Shown here piece after piece: positions 44,165 to 55,281 of a DNA stretch of 64,000 nucleotides; position 1 is the stretch's first letter; each line of letters begins with the position of its first letter. Source of the stretch: Callipepla californica brunnescens (taxonomy: Eukaryota; Chordata; Aves; Galliformes; Odontophoridae); NCBI GenBank assembly GCA_023055505.1, contig JALIRH010000027.1:4724501-4788500 (forward strand), given 5' to 3'. Made by a program: the position numbers and the translations under genes. The notes beneath the pieces are model-generated. The model was not told where the DNA came from. It saw only the letters and a list, made by a program, of their open reading frames with translations, and searched no databases.

Positions 44165-47100
44165 ATGGCCAGCATGCAGGTCTGTGTTCTGCTGTCCCTT
44201 TATTCCTGTCCTCTCTGCCCCACACTCACTGCCTGTGTCTTGCAGGTGGCTCTTCGCATCCGACCCATGAGCGTGGCTGAGCTGCAGGAAGGGGCCAGGC
44301 CCATCGCCCACCGCCTGGATGAGCAGGTACGGCTGTGGGATGGGGACCCGAGGTGGGGTGGGACCCTCGGTGTGCTCCAGGAGTGCCTGGGTGCACCTGG
44401 TGCTGCATGCGATGCACGCACGTGTGATGTGCTCACAAAACAGACTGGGGGGCACCTGCAGCCTTACAGCCCCTACAGAAACCCTACAATAACAGAGGCA
44501 CAATGGGAGCCCGTGAGGACACTGGGTCTGGAGAAGCCCTTCCTGCAGGGCTGTGGGATCCCAGTGCTGCCTCTCCTCATCCCCAACTCAGGTTACAGGG
44601 GAGGCCTGAAGGCTGTGTGAGGAGGGGGAGTAGGGCAGCCATGAGGTTTGCTTTACCACAAAGGTCAAAATAGGCCAGGGATGCTTGCAGCTGAGATGGG
44701 GGCAGTACTGGGCCCCCTCTGCCCTGGCATCACTTGCAAGCGGGGATCTGGGGATGGTGCAGGGGGACAAACAGCATCCCTATGGCATGATGGCACTGCA
44801 AACTAGCTGGAGGTGTGCAGCAGCGGGCAACTTGCTGGGCTGTGCTCACAGAGGTGCCTTTGTGCCAGTGGGCAGCAGCACGGCCGGCTGGGCAGGTCCC
44901 CTTGGCACCGCACACAACGCGGCTTTGAGCCCCAGCCGCTGCCTGGGGACAATGGGATGATTCAGGAACACAAAGGGCCCCAGCGCGGAGAGGACATCAG
45001 CACAGGGGAGGTTGGAGGTGACTCCAGGAGCATGGGGGTGACAGGTGCCCTAGGCAGCCCCGTTTGTGTCTGCCAACAGGTCGTGATGCTGCGAGACCCC
45101 ATGCAGAACCCTGATAACGTCCCGCATGCCAACCGCTCCCGGGAGAAATCCTATGTCTTTGATGCTGCCTTTGACTCCACGTCCACCCAAGTGGGTCCAT
45201 GGCACGGGCAGGGGATGGGGATGCGGGACTGGGAGCACGGTGTGGGACAGCCAAAGGGCATGGGGTTACTGGGATGCGTCCTGAGACCATTCATCCTCCC
45301 ACAGGAAACCGTGTACCGTGCCACCACCCAGGACCTCATCGCGGGCGTCATCTCCGGCTGCAATGCCACTGTCTTTTCCTACGGCCCCACTGGTGAGGGG
45401 CTCGGGGACAGGGCCCCATGGCAGGGGCTGCAGAGTGGGTCCCAGCCCCAGATGAGCCATCTCCTTTCCCCCAGGCTGCGGGAAGACCTACACAATGCTC
45501 GGCACTGACAGCGAGCCCGGCATCTGTGCCCGCGCCCTGGGTGACCTCTTCCATTCCATCGAGGAGAGCAGCGGTGATGCAGAGCACGAGGTCTCCATGT
45601 CCTACCTAGAGGTGCATGAGGAAGTGGGGATGTCCCTGGGGGAGGCAGGGGACAGCGAGTGGCACACAGCTGGGGTGTCACTGCGCCTGCTGTGCTGCAT
45701 CCCCTACGTGTCCCCATGCCATGTGGGATGCTCCCAGCTCCCTGCTCTGCACCCAGATCTACAACGAGGCGATTCGGGATCTGCTGAGCCCCTCACGACG
45801 CTCCCTGCAGCTGTGGGAAGATTCCCATGGCACCGTCCGGGTGGTTGGCATCACTGAGGTGTCAGCCAGCAGCGCTGAGGAGGTGGGGCAGGGGGTGCCT
45901 GGGGGACAGCGAGGGCCAACGAACCCCTTAGCCACCACTGTGTGTCCTCTCCAGGTCCTACAGCTGCTGCTGAGGGGAAACCAGCGGCGGATGCAGGAGC
46001 CCACGGCCACCAACCACACATCATCACGCTCCCACGCCGTGCTGCAGCTCACCGTGCAGGGACGGGAACGGGGCCGGGGGCTGCGCTGCGGGCGGCTCCT
46101 CCTGATCGACCTGGCAGGGTCTGAGAGGGCAGCGTGGGTACGGCACGCACCCCTGGGAAACCCCCCAGCATGTTTTGGTTTCTTTGGCTACCACACTTCT
46201 CCTTTTGCCTTCACCCCACCGCACAGACGCAGAACCGCGGGCAGAGGATGAAGGAGGGGCAGCACATCAACAGGTCCCTGCTGGCCCTGGGCAACTGCAT
46301 CAAGGAGCTGAGCAAGCCAGCGGGCAGCGCACACGTCAACTACCGTGACAGCAAGCTGACCCGGCTGCTGAAGGTGCGATGGCACCAGGGGGGCACGGGC
46401 TGTGCTCCCCCCACCCTGCTCAGATCTGTGCTCTGTGGCCCAGGACTCGCTCGGGGGTAACAGCCACACGGTGATGATCGCCCACATCAGCCCCGCCAGC
46501 ACCGCCTTTGAGGAGTCCCGCAGCACGCTCGCCTACGCCAACCGTGCCAAGAGCATCCGCCCCACGGTGGGACCGGGAGCCTGGGCATCATCCCAGCTCC
46601 TGCCAGCATCCTCCTGTCCCCTGCCTGAGCAGAGCTGGTCCCTGCTGCACAGCCATGGGACCCAAGCTGGGGATGTGCTGTGCTGGGGCAGTGGGATTCT
46701 CACACTGTCCTCATTTCAGGTGAAGCATAACCTGCTCAGCAGCTCACCCCGTGGCAGCATCATGGCCAACCTGAGCCGGGACATCCAGCACCTCAAGCAC
46801 CAGGTGTACACTGTGTCAGAGCCAGGCAAGCACCGCCCCATCCGCTACACCCAGGGTACGTCCAGCCCCAGCACACTGCCCTAAAGCTGCAGGGCCCGAT
46901 GCTGACACCCATATCCCCAGCCCAGGTCTGGTTGCGGGATGAGCTGCTCAGTGCCTGCTGTGAGCAGGCAGCCCTGTGCCAGCACCTGGTGCAGCTGGAG
47001 GGCACGGCACTGCACACCCAGCTGGCTGCTGCTCGGCACCTCCGTGTCCTCACCCGGTACGTGGGTGCAGGTGGGGTCCCCAGAGAGCTGGGCTGTGGCA

Positions 47101-48084
47101 CTGAGGCCCCCGAATGCCTCCTGCAGCTGGGAGAGGAAGGCATGGCGCTGGGGCAAGGAGGGGCGGAGGAAGCTGGGAGAGCCCAGTGAGAGCAGGAGGA
47201 ACACGGACACAGATGTGCCGGAACCACCCAAAGTGATCACAGCACGTGAGAGCATCGTGGCACTGGTGGAGGAGCAGGGCAGACTCCAGGAGCAGAAGGT
47301 GAGGGAGCCCCAGTCACAGCACCCACATCTGCAGGGAGCTGAGCTCGAGGAGTCCAAGCCCAGCAGCACCACTCACCCCAGAGCACCGGGATGTGTGCTG
47401 AGGGCAAGGGGCCTGGCAGGGTTGGTGGCCCTCTAGCAGAGATTTGAGCCCTGGGCAGGGGCAGTGACCCCGGGATGTGCCCACAGGCAGAGCTGGAGCA
47501 GCAATTCCAGCAGAGCCAGCAGCGCACACGACGTCTGGAGGAGGCTGTGCAGCGTGGGAGCAGCTCAGCACAGCAGCAGGAGCTGCTGGCCCTGCTGTGC
47601 CGCCTGCACCAGCTGCAGCTGCACAGTGCAGAGCTGTGCTCCCGCTCCCTGCTCCAGAGTGGCCCCTGGCACTGCCCGGCCACTGCCACGCACCCCTTCC
47701 AGCAGCACCGGGCTTCCCATGATGTGGAGGTGAGCACAGCGTGCCCTCAGCACCAGGGCCAGGTGAGTGCCACGCTGACACTGCCCCTGCAGCACAGAGG
47801 AGACACTGAGGAGCGCCGAAAGCATCGTGGCCACGGTCACTCTGTGTCAGTCCCACATGCCATGTGTCCCCAAGCTGAGGCACACTGCCAGCAGGGACAG
47901 CCCGGAGGGCACAGCCACCCAACCAGGGGCCATCCAGCCCGGCCCCTCCCCAGACGTGTGGCTGCGGGCATGCAGAAAGCTGGAGGAGAGGGAAGAGCCA
48001 CTGGATGTCAAAAGGAGAAAGAGGCAGCTGCAGTCCTTCGAGGTCGACAGCCATGGGGAAGGTGGCAGCAGCACCACACCCTGA
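44165..48084 (+). CDS. KIF19: Kinesin-8 family motor KIF19 (5' and 3' ends uncertain)
   Basis: Plus-end motor that depolymerises microtubules at ciliary tips and limits cilium length. Secure exons: 44246-44326, 45080-45190, 45305-45392, 45475-45611, 45757-45882, 45955-46137, 46227-46373, 46444-46566, 46720-46855, 46921-47056, 47127-47298, 47487-47729 (561 codons, all phases consistent). The motor has P-loop GPTGCGKT, switch I NHTSSRSH and switch II DLAGSERA, then INRSLLALGNCI and NYRDSKLTRLL. The neck and stalk retain EPPKVITARESI and a Gln/Leu-rich coiled coil. A first exon ATGGCCAGCATGCAG at 44165-44179 would give the right phase but is a guess. The last conserved segment (about 47800-48084, VKRRKRQLQSFEV) is in another frame than exon 12 read straight on, and the intermediate stalk seen in mammals (whole protein about 1000 aa) is missing. 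Confidence 0.88.
44327..45079 (+). other. KIF19: KIF19 intron after first motor exon
   Basis: 753-bp intron with no recognised feature. Open frames across it are composition-driven. Confidence 0.6.
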
Positions 48085-48460
48085 TGAGCACACCAGGGGA
48101 CACATCCCTGCCCGTTTCCTCAACCCCAGGCAGGGCCAGCACCCACTGCTACACTGCGTCGTGGCAATTGGCACAAGGACCTCCAGCAAGGACAGGTGGA
48201 ACCCCTGGTGCTGGGTGGAGATCTGTGCTGGAGTACAGACATCCCCGTGCCAAGCAATGGGCCGAGCACCCATCCTGCCCCCACCCCGCACAGCCCGTGG
48301 TGCCATCCCTGCTGGGGCCGGTGGACCAAACCTCTCTGTGGGACACACACAGCTGTGCTGGGCAGTGACCACGGGGCTGCTCAGCACCTCCATGGCTCCA
48401 TGGAGTGTCACAGGAGCTGAGGTTTATCCTTGTGGTGCAATAAAAGGAGACACACAGAGA
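48085..48460 (+). other. KIF19: KIF19 3' untranslated region
   Basis: From the TGA at 48082-48084 in the conserved frame to the AATAAA at 48439. The frame of exon 12 read through without splicing stays open to a stop at 48366-48368, so the UTR boundary depends on the splice model. Confidence 0.55.
48439..48444 (+). terminator. KIF19: KIF19 polyadenylation signal AATAAA
   Basis: AATAAA within GTGCAATAAAAGGAG. It lies about 100 bp from the opposite-strand BTBD17 signal, so the two transcripts end tail to tail. Confidence 0.8.
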
Positions 48461-48539
48461 CTGGGAGAGGTGTGACAGCTGATGCGTCCCTGTGCCCACC
48501 CATCCCCGAGCCCTGCAATCCCTGTGCTCGTTTTTTGCT

Positions 48540-48545
48540 TTTATT
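48540..48545 (-). terminator. BTBD17: BTBD17 polyadenylation signal (TTTATT on + strand)
   Basis: Read on the minus strand this is AATAAA, about 300 bp after the BTBD17 stop. It is the only good candidate before KIF19. Confidence 0.78.
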
Positions 48546-48843
48546 AGGAAGGAGGTGAAGGACACCTGGGCAGGGACAAGGTGCTGCACTCCACAAGTGT
48601 CCTCTGCTGGGGGAGGCAGCCGGACCCCCTTCCCACTGCACCCTGAGCTGTGGCCGTGTGGGTGCAGGGCCGGCACTGCAGGGGCTGTCCCTGTCCCCAT
48701 GCCATGTGGTGGCATGTTCCCAGTGCTCCCTGCAGGCACCCAGGGATGGCAGCAGGGACAGCAGGGAGGGCCGAGCAGCAGAAGGACCCCCATCTACCTA
48801 CAAAGAGGGGACGAAGAGGCAGAGCCCCGTGCCCACAGCCCCA

Positions 48844-51622
48844 CTACTTCTTCACCTTGATGAGGGAGTGGTAGACGGGCTTGATGATGATGTGCAGGTG
48901 CAGGGCGTTGTCAATGAGGTACTCGGAGGTACGCTTCTGCAGGTCGGCGTGGGCGAGGAAATCGGCCGTCTCATCTGAGCTCTGGTGGAAGCTGTAGGCG
49001 TGCTTGACAAAGACCCGGCCCTGCTGCCGCACGCCCACCAACACCGTCTTCTGGAAGCTGACCCCAGCGAAGTCGGGGCTGCTGGTGGCTGGCGTGACGA
49101 CGAGGCGCGGGCGGCCGTCCTCGATGCGCACCGGTTGGATAGCGCTGGACACCGAGTCTGAGTAGACAGGGCGCAGGCTGACGGGCAGCCAGCGTGGTGA
49201 GAAGAGCACGTTCCAGGTCACCCGCTTGCCGGCGTCGTGGCTGCTGGGCCCCAGCTGGGTCTGGAAGCTGGTGCTGCGGTCGTCCCGTGCAGGGTTGTTG
49301 ATGACCCACTGGGAGCCCCAGCTGGGCGCGAGGTAGTTGCGGGGCAGGAACATGCTGCAGTTGACATCGAAGTACTTGGCGAAGTGCAGAGGGGACGCGG
49401 CGTGGAATTGGAAGGCCTGGAAGAGCAGGTCCTGCACCGCGCCGTAGTGCCGCGCCAGCACCGCCGACTGCGCCTGCAGTCTGAACAGCTGGCTGGGTGC
49501 GATCATGGGGTAACGGATGGCACGCAGCACCCGCTCGGCCACAGCGTCCTCGGGCTGCCGCCGGGCCAGCCAGGCCTCCACGGCGGTGTAGAGCTCCAGC
49601 TCGCTGTGCAGCACCAGGTCGGAGCGCTCCAGCAGCAGCAGCAGCAGCTCCACGCTGACCGAAGCCCACTCGGCGCTGCCGAGCACGGACGACAGGTTCC
49701 AGGCCAGGAACTGCAGGCAGCTCTCCTGCAGCGCCGCGTCCCCGATGCGTGCAGCATAGTGGTACCAGCCCACCACGTGGCCCTGGCTCGACTCGCTGGC
49801 CAGGTGGCTCCTCATGTAGTCGGCCACGCCGCGCTGCAGCCCCCACACCCGGTACTTGCTGGCCAGCTGGTGCAGGGGGATGGCTTGGTGCAGCAGGAGG
49901 GACACCCCGCCGCAGTACAGGTACCTGGGGTGGAGCGTGGGGTGGTGACACTGATGTCCTCTGACTCTGTTCCCAACCCATTGGTCCTTGAAAGAGCACT
50001 CTCTTTCCTTGGTCGAATCCTTCCCAGCATCCCCATAGGGTCCCCAAGAGGACATCCTTCCTTGGCCCGATCCCTCCCGGCATCCCCACCCTGCAGAGTC
50101 CATGAGGGAACATGCTATTCCATTGGCTCCATCCTCCCTGCTGTCCCCATCCCACCAGGTCCTTGTGGAACCGAAGGAAGGGTACCAAAGGGAGCATCCC
50201 TCTGAGCATCCCAATCCCATCCACCGTCCCCATGGGAACATCTCCCTCCTCGTCTGCATCCCTCCCATGGGCATCCCCATCCTGCGGGCTCCCTGCACAC
50301 CTGATGAACTTCTCGAAGAGCGCGGCAGTTTCAGGCGGCTCGTGCAGCGTGATGACACTCTGGTTGCGCAGGAGCCCCTCAAAGACCTCGCTCTGGAGGC
50401 TGAGCAGCAGCTGGTGGGTGTGGAAGACCTTGGCCTCATCGGAGGCGGCCGTGCGCACCCGCAGCACCGAGTCGCTGCTGTTGCCATTCTGGAGCAGCTC
50501 CTGCAGCCGCTGCAGCAGTGTCAGTGAGTGGTTGATGGTGGCCGCAGTGGCATCGCCTCCAAGGTCGGCTTTCTGGGCTGTGGGGAGGTGGAACTGTCCC
50601 ACTGCTGTGCCCCAGCACCAGGCACAACAGGGCAGGATGCAGGGTGATGCGTGGCTAGCAGGGAGCTGGGGAAGCTTTGCTTTGTGAGTATCCTCCCTCT
50701 GCTCCCTGCAGTGCTAACGGGCTGGATGCTGCCAAGGGGATGAGGGGAGGACAAGGGGACGTGGGGACAGCTGTGTCTCTGGGAGCCAACAAGCTGCCTT
50801 TCTGCAGCAGAAGGGCTGAGACCACCATGTACCAAGCTGGGACGTGCTGGGATGTGGCCCTGTGCCGGACACACTGGCACACAGCCTGGGCTGCCAGCCC
50901 TCTCCTGTCACCATGTGGGCAGAGCGTGCCCTGGGCACTGCCCCAGACCCCAGGCCCCCCGGGTGGGCCAACAGAGGGAAGCACACGAGGTAGATTATGG
51001 GATTCCCTGTGGGCTGAGGTAGCTGTGGCCCTGGCCTGGTCCCAACATGATCCCTGCATCCTCCCGGTGCCATGAACCCACACCTCCTGTGCACAGAGTG
51101 TGTTACAAGGAAGCTTTGCTCCTGTGGGCACAGGGAGCCTTCCTCCTGCTCCTCTCCCTCCTGCACGCTTGGCACACCTCCCGCCTCCTCCCCGGCTCAT
51201 CTTGATGAATTTGGCTCCATCTCTCCAATCTGTTTGTGGCCGGCTGCTGATCCCTCAGATTACCCATCCCAGTGCCGGCTTAAGCCCGGCTGAGCGAGGA
51301 TCAGGAGGCGATTGCAGCCCCTCACCCCACAATACCCGCAGCACTCAGCCCTGCGCTGGACAATGGGGACCTCCCCATGGGGCACAGCAAACCCAGCAGC
51401 CACGTCCATCCCCACCATGGCACAACGGCTGCTGAAGAGCCACGTTCAGCCCAAAATCACCACCACGGCACAGAGGGCTGGAGGACCCCGGGACCCTCCG
51501 TGCCTCCCCCCAACACCACCGCCCTTACCAGCTTGCACAGCGAGGAGGAGGAGGTGGAAAGCAGCGGCAGTGCAGCCCCAGCGTCGGGCAGCTGTGGGCC
51601 GGGTGCCCGTCAGCCTCGCCAT
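48844..51622 (-). CDS. BTBD17: BTB/POZ domain-containing protein 17 (galectin-3-binding-protein-like), BTBD17
   Basis: Predicted secreted BTB-BACK protein, expressed in neural lineages in other vertebrates; molecular role poorly known. Minus-strand exons: 51529-51622 (ATG at 51622-51620), 50301-50577, 48844-49924; 1452 nt, 483 residues (human 478). Exon 1 encodes a signal peptide: basic MARLTGTRPTAARRW, a hydrophobic LLLLAV core, then AQ. Exon 2 holds an NHS sequon, a leucine-rich LTLLQRLQELL and most of the BTB fold (VFHTHQLLLSLQSEVFEGLL). Exon 3 opens with YLYCGGV, then the BACK domain (LQRGVADYMRSHL, CLQFLAWNL) and a conserved C-terminal domain (NYLAPSWGSQWVINNPARDD, VTWNVLFSPRWLP, SFQKTVLVG). 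Phases fit exactly. Convergent with KIF19. Confidence 0.96.
49925..50300 (-). other. BTBD17: BTBD17 intron 2
   Basis: 376-bp intron bounded by GT (50300-50299) and AG (49926-49925) on the minus strand. It has no stop in two forward frames, so retention would not immediately truncate the protein but would change the frame of exon 3. Confidence 0.8.
50578..51528 (-). other. BTBD17: BTBD17 intron 1
   Basis: 951-bp intron separating the signal-peptide exon from the BTB exon, with a GTAAGG donor at 51528 and a CCCACAG acceptor at 50578. No repeat or exon was recognised inside. Confidence 0.8.
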
Positions 51623-51760
51623 CGCTTCGCATCTGCCGGCAGCACAGAATGGCACGGGGCGTGCGGTGCCCGACGGGTGCTTATGTAGGCCACGAGCCCC
51701 CCCAGCCCGCACCGTCACATCGATTGGTGGAAACTGGGACCCGCCGTTACCAAGGGAACG
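51623..51760 (-). promoter_or_regulatory. BTBD17: BTBD17 proximal promoter
   Basis: On the minus strand a TACATAAG TATA-like element (complement of 51681-51688) lies about 60 bp before the ATG, and a CCAAT box (plus-strand ATTGG at 51723-51727) about 100 bp before it. The spacing of the two is normal for a focused promoter. Confidence 0.5.
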
Positions 51761-54330
51761 GCTTCCAGCCCCGATCCATCCCACCCCGGCCCCCAGCCTC
51801 ACATCCCAGGGCGTCATGCCCCAGCGAGCCCCCGGCACAACGTGGGGTCACCGCCGCTCACTGCCGTCGGATCGTGTCGGCCCCGTGAGCAGCCACAGCT
51901 CTTTGTGCTGCGGGGACACACTGGGGCTTTTGCATTCAGGGCACAGTGCATGCAGCCTCCCCGCTCCCCCAGCTCATGGGTATTCATGGCGGCAGCAGCC
52001 CTGGCCCTGCCATCACCATGGCATCGGGCTGCCGGCAGGAACTGCCTGCCCTTTTCCCAGCCTTTGCAGCCAAGACACTGTGTGTGCTGCACGAGTGCCC
52101 AGTGCCAGCCCTCGCTGGCCCTTAGCCCACCCCGACAGCTCATATAGGGCTTTGCAACGTCGCAGGGCAGCAGAAACGGGATGGAGATGGGGATGGGAAC
52201 GGGGATGGGGGTGGGATGAGGGTAGAATGAGATAGGAATGGGATTTCAGTCTGTCTGATAGGCACCTGGGCCACCCCTCCAGGAGACATCACCAAGTGAC
52301 GCTGTGACCTTCAGCGTGTGGCAGTGGCGTGCCCTGCTCAGGCTGGAGCCACACAGGGGTATATTAGCCAGTTCCCAGTTATTGAGTAGCTGTCTGAGCT
52401 GATGGGATTAGCGCTGGCGTCGGCGTTATTGCGGCTTTGGTGTTAAGCTGCTAAGTGAAGCGCAAACTCAACGAGGCTGACGAGCATTTCATGCTCGCTC
52501 CCAGCTCCGGTGCTGGCAGCGTGGCACCCAGCAGCTCAGTGCAAGAAGGATGCTGTGTGCACAGGGAGCATGTGGGCACAAAGGCCAGGACTGTGTGCAG
52601 CAGGGCAGGGCGGCCCTGGTGTTGGTTGTGGCCGAGCAGGGGGTGCTCAGCCCATCTGCCCCTTTTGCGTCAGAGTGCCCGGACCGGCACTGTGTCACCG
52701 CAGCCGGGGGTGCTCTCATGCCAGGGAGGGCACTTGAGGACGGGATCCAGATCCAGAGCTTCTGGAGGAGGATGGGGGATGAGGAACTCCATCCCTGAGC
52801 ACAGCCTGGTACGGGGGTGAAGAAGGAGCGTGGGATTAGATGAGGTCTCCAGATGTTGAGTGTGGACAGATGTGGCCGCATCTCTCGGGTGGGGTGCCTG
52901 CCTAGCCCTGCTCCAATGAGGTGGGATGGAAGATGAGCTGCCCATCAGCTCTGTGCCATGCTCCCAGCACTCCCCAGCCCCTCGCAGGGGGTAGCATGGC
53001 CAGGAGACAAGGGTGCATTGCTCCTGGCCCCTTGGATGTGCCCAGCCAGCAGCTCTGCAGCGCAATGGGGTGGGTGACCCAAGGCACAGCACAAACAGAG
53101 CAAACAGCCCAGGTGTGCGATGAGGGGCAGGGGCCAGGTGGGCTGAGGGGCCCCCACAGCGACACAGGCTGTTAATGGCTCACTGCATCTGCTGCTGCCT
53201 CATTTAACCACCTGCCTGCAAAACAACAGCTTGCCAGGAGCACGCAGCCGGGAAGCACCGTGCCAGCATGGCTATGTGTTAGGGGCTCCCCCTCCGTGCC
53301 TGGCACGGGGCTGTCACCCCTCGGCTGTGCACAGATCAGGGCAGCACGGGCTGCAGAGGTGAGGGATGTGGGGACTGTGGGGACAGTGTTGGCAGTGCTG
53401 TGTTCAGCCCCTAAAACTCACTGGGATGGAGAAGCTACTGTGTTGGCCCCATGAACTGCAGACCCGTACCAGGCAGCTCCTGCAAACTCTGCAGTCACAG
53501 AGGCAAGCAGGGGGTATCAGTGTCCCCACTGGCAGCTCCTACGTCCCTGTGCTGCTGGGGAAACTGAGGCACGGGCAGGCAATCCCTGCAGCGTGGCCTC
53601 TACACGATGGGACTGGAGTAGTGCACACACGGGCACAGACACGCACCTGTGAATGCACGCACACGCACATACACACTCAGACAAACCCAGGCCTGGCTCA
53701 AAAGTGAGGCTGCGTCCTCCTGTCCTGGAGGCAAGGAAGGAGCCTGTGCTGTGGGAGGGACAGCAAAGTGTCAGCCCCTGTGCTCCCCCGAGCTGAACGC
53801 TGTGCACCTGCACGGTGACACGGGAGCAAGCTGCACTCAGAGCACCGGCACTGTCGTTCTGGGGTGGAGACGAGCTCTGTCCCCATCGCTCAGCCACCCC
53901 AGGGGCAGCAGCGAGGTCCGGGGCCATCCCATCCCGGGGCTCTGCCCACGCCGCTCTCCCTCCGCCCCGCGTTTCCACGCACCCCAGGGGCTGTGCCACG
54001 CTGCGGGCACCGGCGGGGACAGACACGCACTGAAGGTGGCACCGCACGCTCAGAAGGTGGCACGAGAGCCACCAAGGTGAGAGCCCACCGGGCACAGGAG
54101 TGGGACCTCGGGCAGAGGAGGGGGGTGGGGGGTGAGGGGCTCCGACCGGACCCCTCCCAGAGGGCGCAGCACTTCCCAGCAGAGCGAAGGGCTCCGCGCT
54201 GGGGAAGGGTTAACACGACCCCGCCGCAGCCGATCGATACTCATTTCCCGGGGGGCACGAAGAGACTGGGCGCTCTGATTAGCCAGATCTAATTTGCAGT
54301 TAATTAGCATCGCTCTCCTCTCTCACACAG
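51761..54330. other. Intergenic BTBD17-GPR142, distal part
   Basis: No exon was recognised. Contents: a G-rich (GGGATG)n-type patch at about 52180-52245, a CA-rich run at about 53625-53685, and an AT-rich candidate element at 54225-54320. A CAGTTATTGAGTAGC patch near 52375 is unremarkable. Confidence 0.55.
54225..54320. promoter_or_regulatory. Candidate regulatory element
   Basis: Unique AT-rich patch in GC-rich surroundings: CGATCGATACTCATTTCCC, CTGATTAGCCAG, TCTAATTTGCAGTTAATTAGC. Clustered ATTA cores and an ATCGAT palindrome. It lies at the edge of the GPR142 CpG island. Confidence 0.4.
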
Positions 54331-54483
54331 CCCCGGGGGGTTGGGGGATCTGCTCGAGTCGACTCTTCCATCCCCTGGGAAAAGGGACCAAAGCCCCCCC
54401 AGGCTCGCAGGGATGGAACCGTACGGATCCCCCCCTACTATCCCCCTCCCGTCCCAATCTCAGGCACTGCGGGGGGCTGAGGT

Positions 54484-54498
54484 GGGGGGGGGGGGGGG
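54484..54498 (+). repeat. G homopolymer (about 15)
   Basis: Uninterrupted poly(G) within the CpG island. Length is error-prone. Confidence 0.85.
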
Positions 54499-54839
54499 CA
54501 GCAGCTCGGGCTGAGCTTGGCGTGGGGGTCGCGATGCTCCGTTGGTCCCGGAGCCGTCGGGGCTTGGCCGAACTCGGCTGCTGGGGGGCCAGTGAGGGGC
54601 TGGACCCCCCCCCACCCCGAGCGGGGAGCAGAGAAGCACGTACAGGGTTGGGGGCGTCAGTGGGGACTGAGCTGAGCCTGAGCGGTACAGGGGCCCCGGA
54701 GGACGGAATGGGGCCAGCACGAGGGGTCGGGCCAGGACACGGCTCCCTCTGTTCAGGACCCCCCCCCCTCAATGCCCCCACCGACCTCGGCAGCCGCCCC
54801 GGCGCTAGGACCCAGCGGGAGCCGCCAAGTCGGGCCGAT

Positions 54840-55190
54840 CCCAACCAATCACAACGCTGCGCCCGGGCGCGGCGTTCCCCGCTCCCGGAGGACGCCTCTC
54901 TGATTGGCCGCAGCCTGGCGCCTCCCACCAATAGGAGCGCGGGGCGCGGGGCGGCGGGTTGTGAATGGGGTCGGGCGGGGGGGGGGTCCGTATCCCGCAC
55001 GGAGCTGTGCGGGGCCGCCCCACGGTACCGCCACGTCCCGGCCCCTGGTCCCACACCCCACGGCACCGCCACGTCCCGGCCCCTGGTCCCACACCCCCTC
55101 GGCAGCCTCCCAAGGCCCCATCTTGTTTGAAGCCAGCCTTCTTCGAGTCGATAAAAAGGGGCCGGGGTGATGAACATGAGCATCTCGGAG
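54840..55190 (+). promoter_or_regulatory. GPR142: CpG-island promoter with three CCAAT boxes and TATA-like box
   Basis: CCAAT at 54845-54849, inverted (ATTGG) at 54903-54907, and CCAAT at 54928-54932: three NF-Y sites within 90 bp. ATAAAAAGG at 55151-55159 is a good TATA-like element and predicts a start near 55183. Between them is an almost perfect 38-39-bp tandem duplication (55021-55097). The whole lies in a CpG island and precedes GPR142; it could also serve an unannotated leftward transcript. Confidence 0.6.
55021..55097 (+). repeat. 38-39-bp tandem duplication
   Basis: ACGG(T/C)ACCGCCACGTCCC followed by GGCCCCTGGTCCCACACCCC occurs twice head to tail with one mismatch. It carries a CCACGTCC (ACGT core) in each copy. 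Confidence 0.92.
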
Positions 55191-55281
55191 CATGGGGCGA
55201 GCTGAGCTACCCCGCTGTCCCCATGCTCTCATCCCCCTGACTCTCCCCGTGTCCCCCGCAGCCAACGTGTGGTGGAGGGCG

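Noticed and set aside
49237..50205. 322-codon plus-strand frame antisense to BTBD17
   Set aside because: A mirror of a high-GC coding exon on the other strand; no splice or start context and no protein-like composition.
48971..50602. 543-codon minus-strand frame overlapping BTBD17 in a second frame
   Set aside because: It reads BTBD17 exon 2 correctly, then intron 2, then exon 3 in a wrong frame giving Arg/Ala/Gly-rich text; explained by GC richness.
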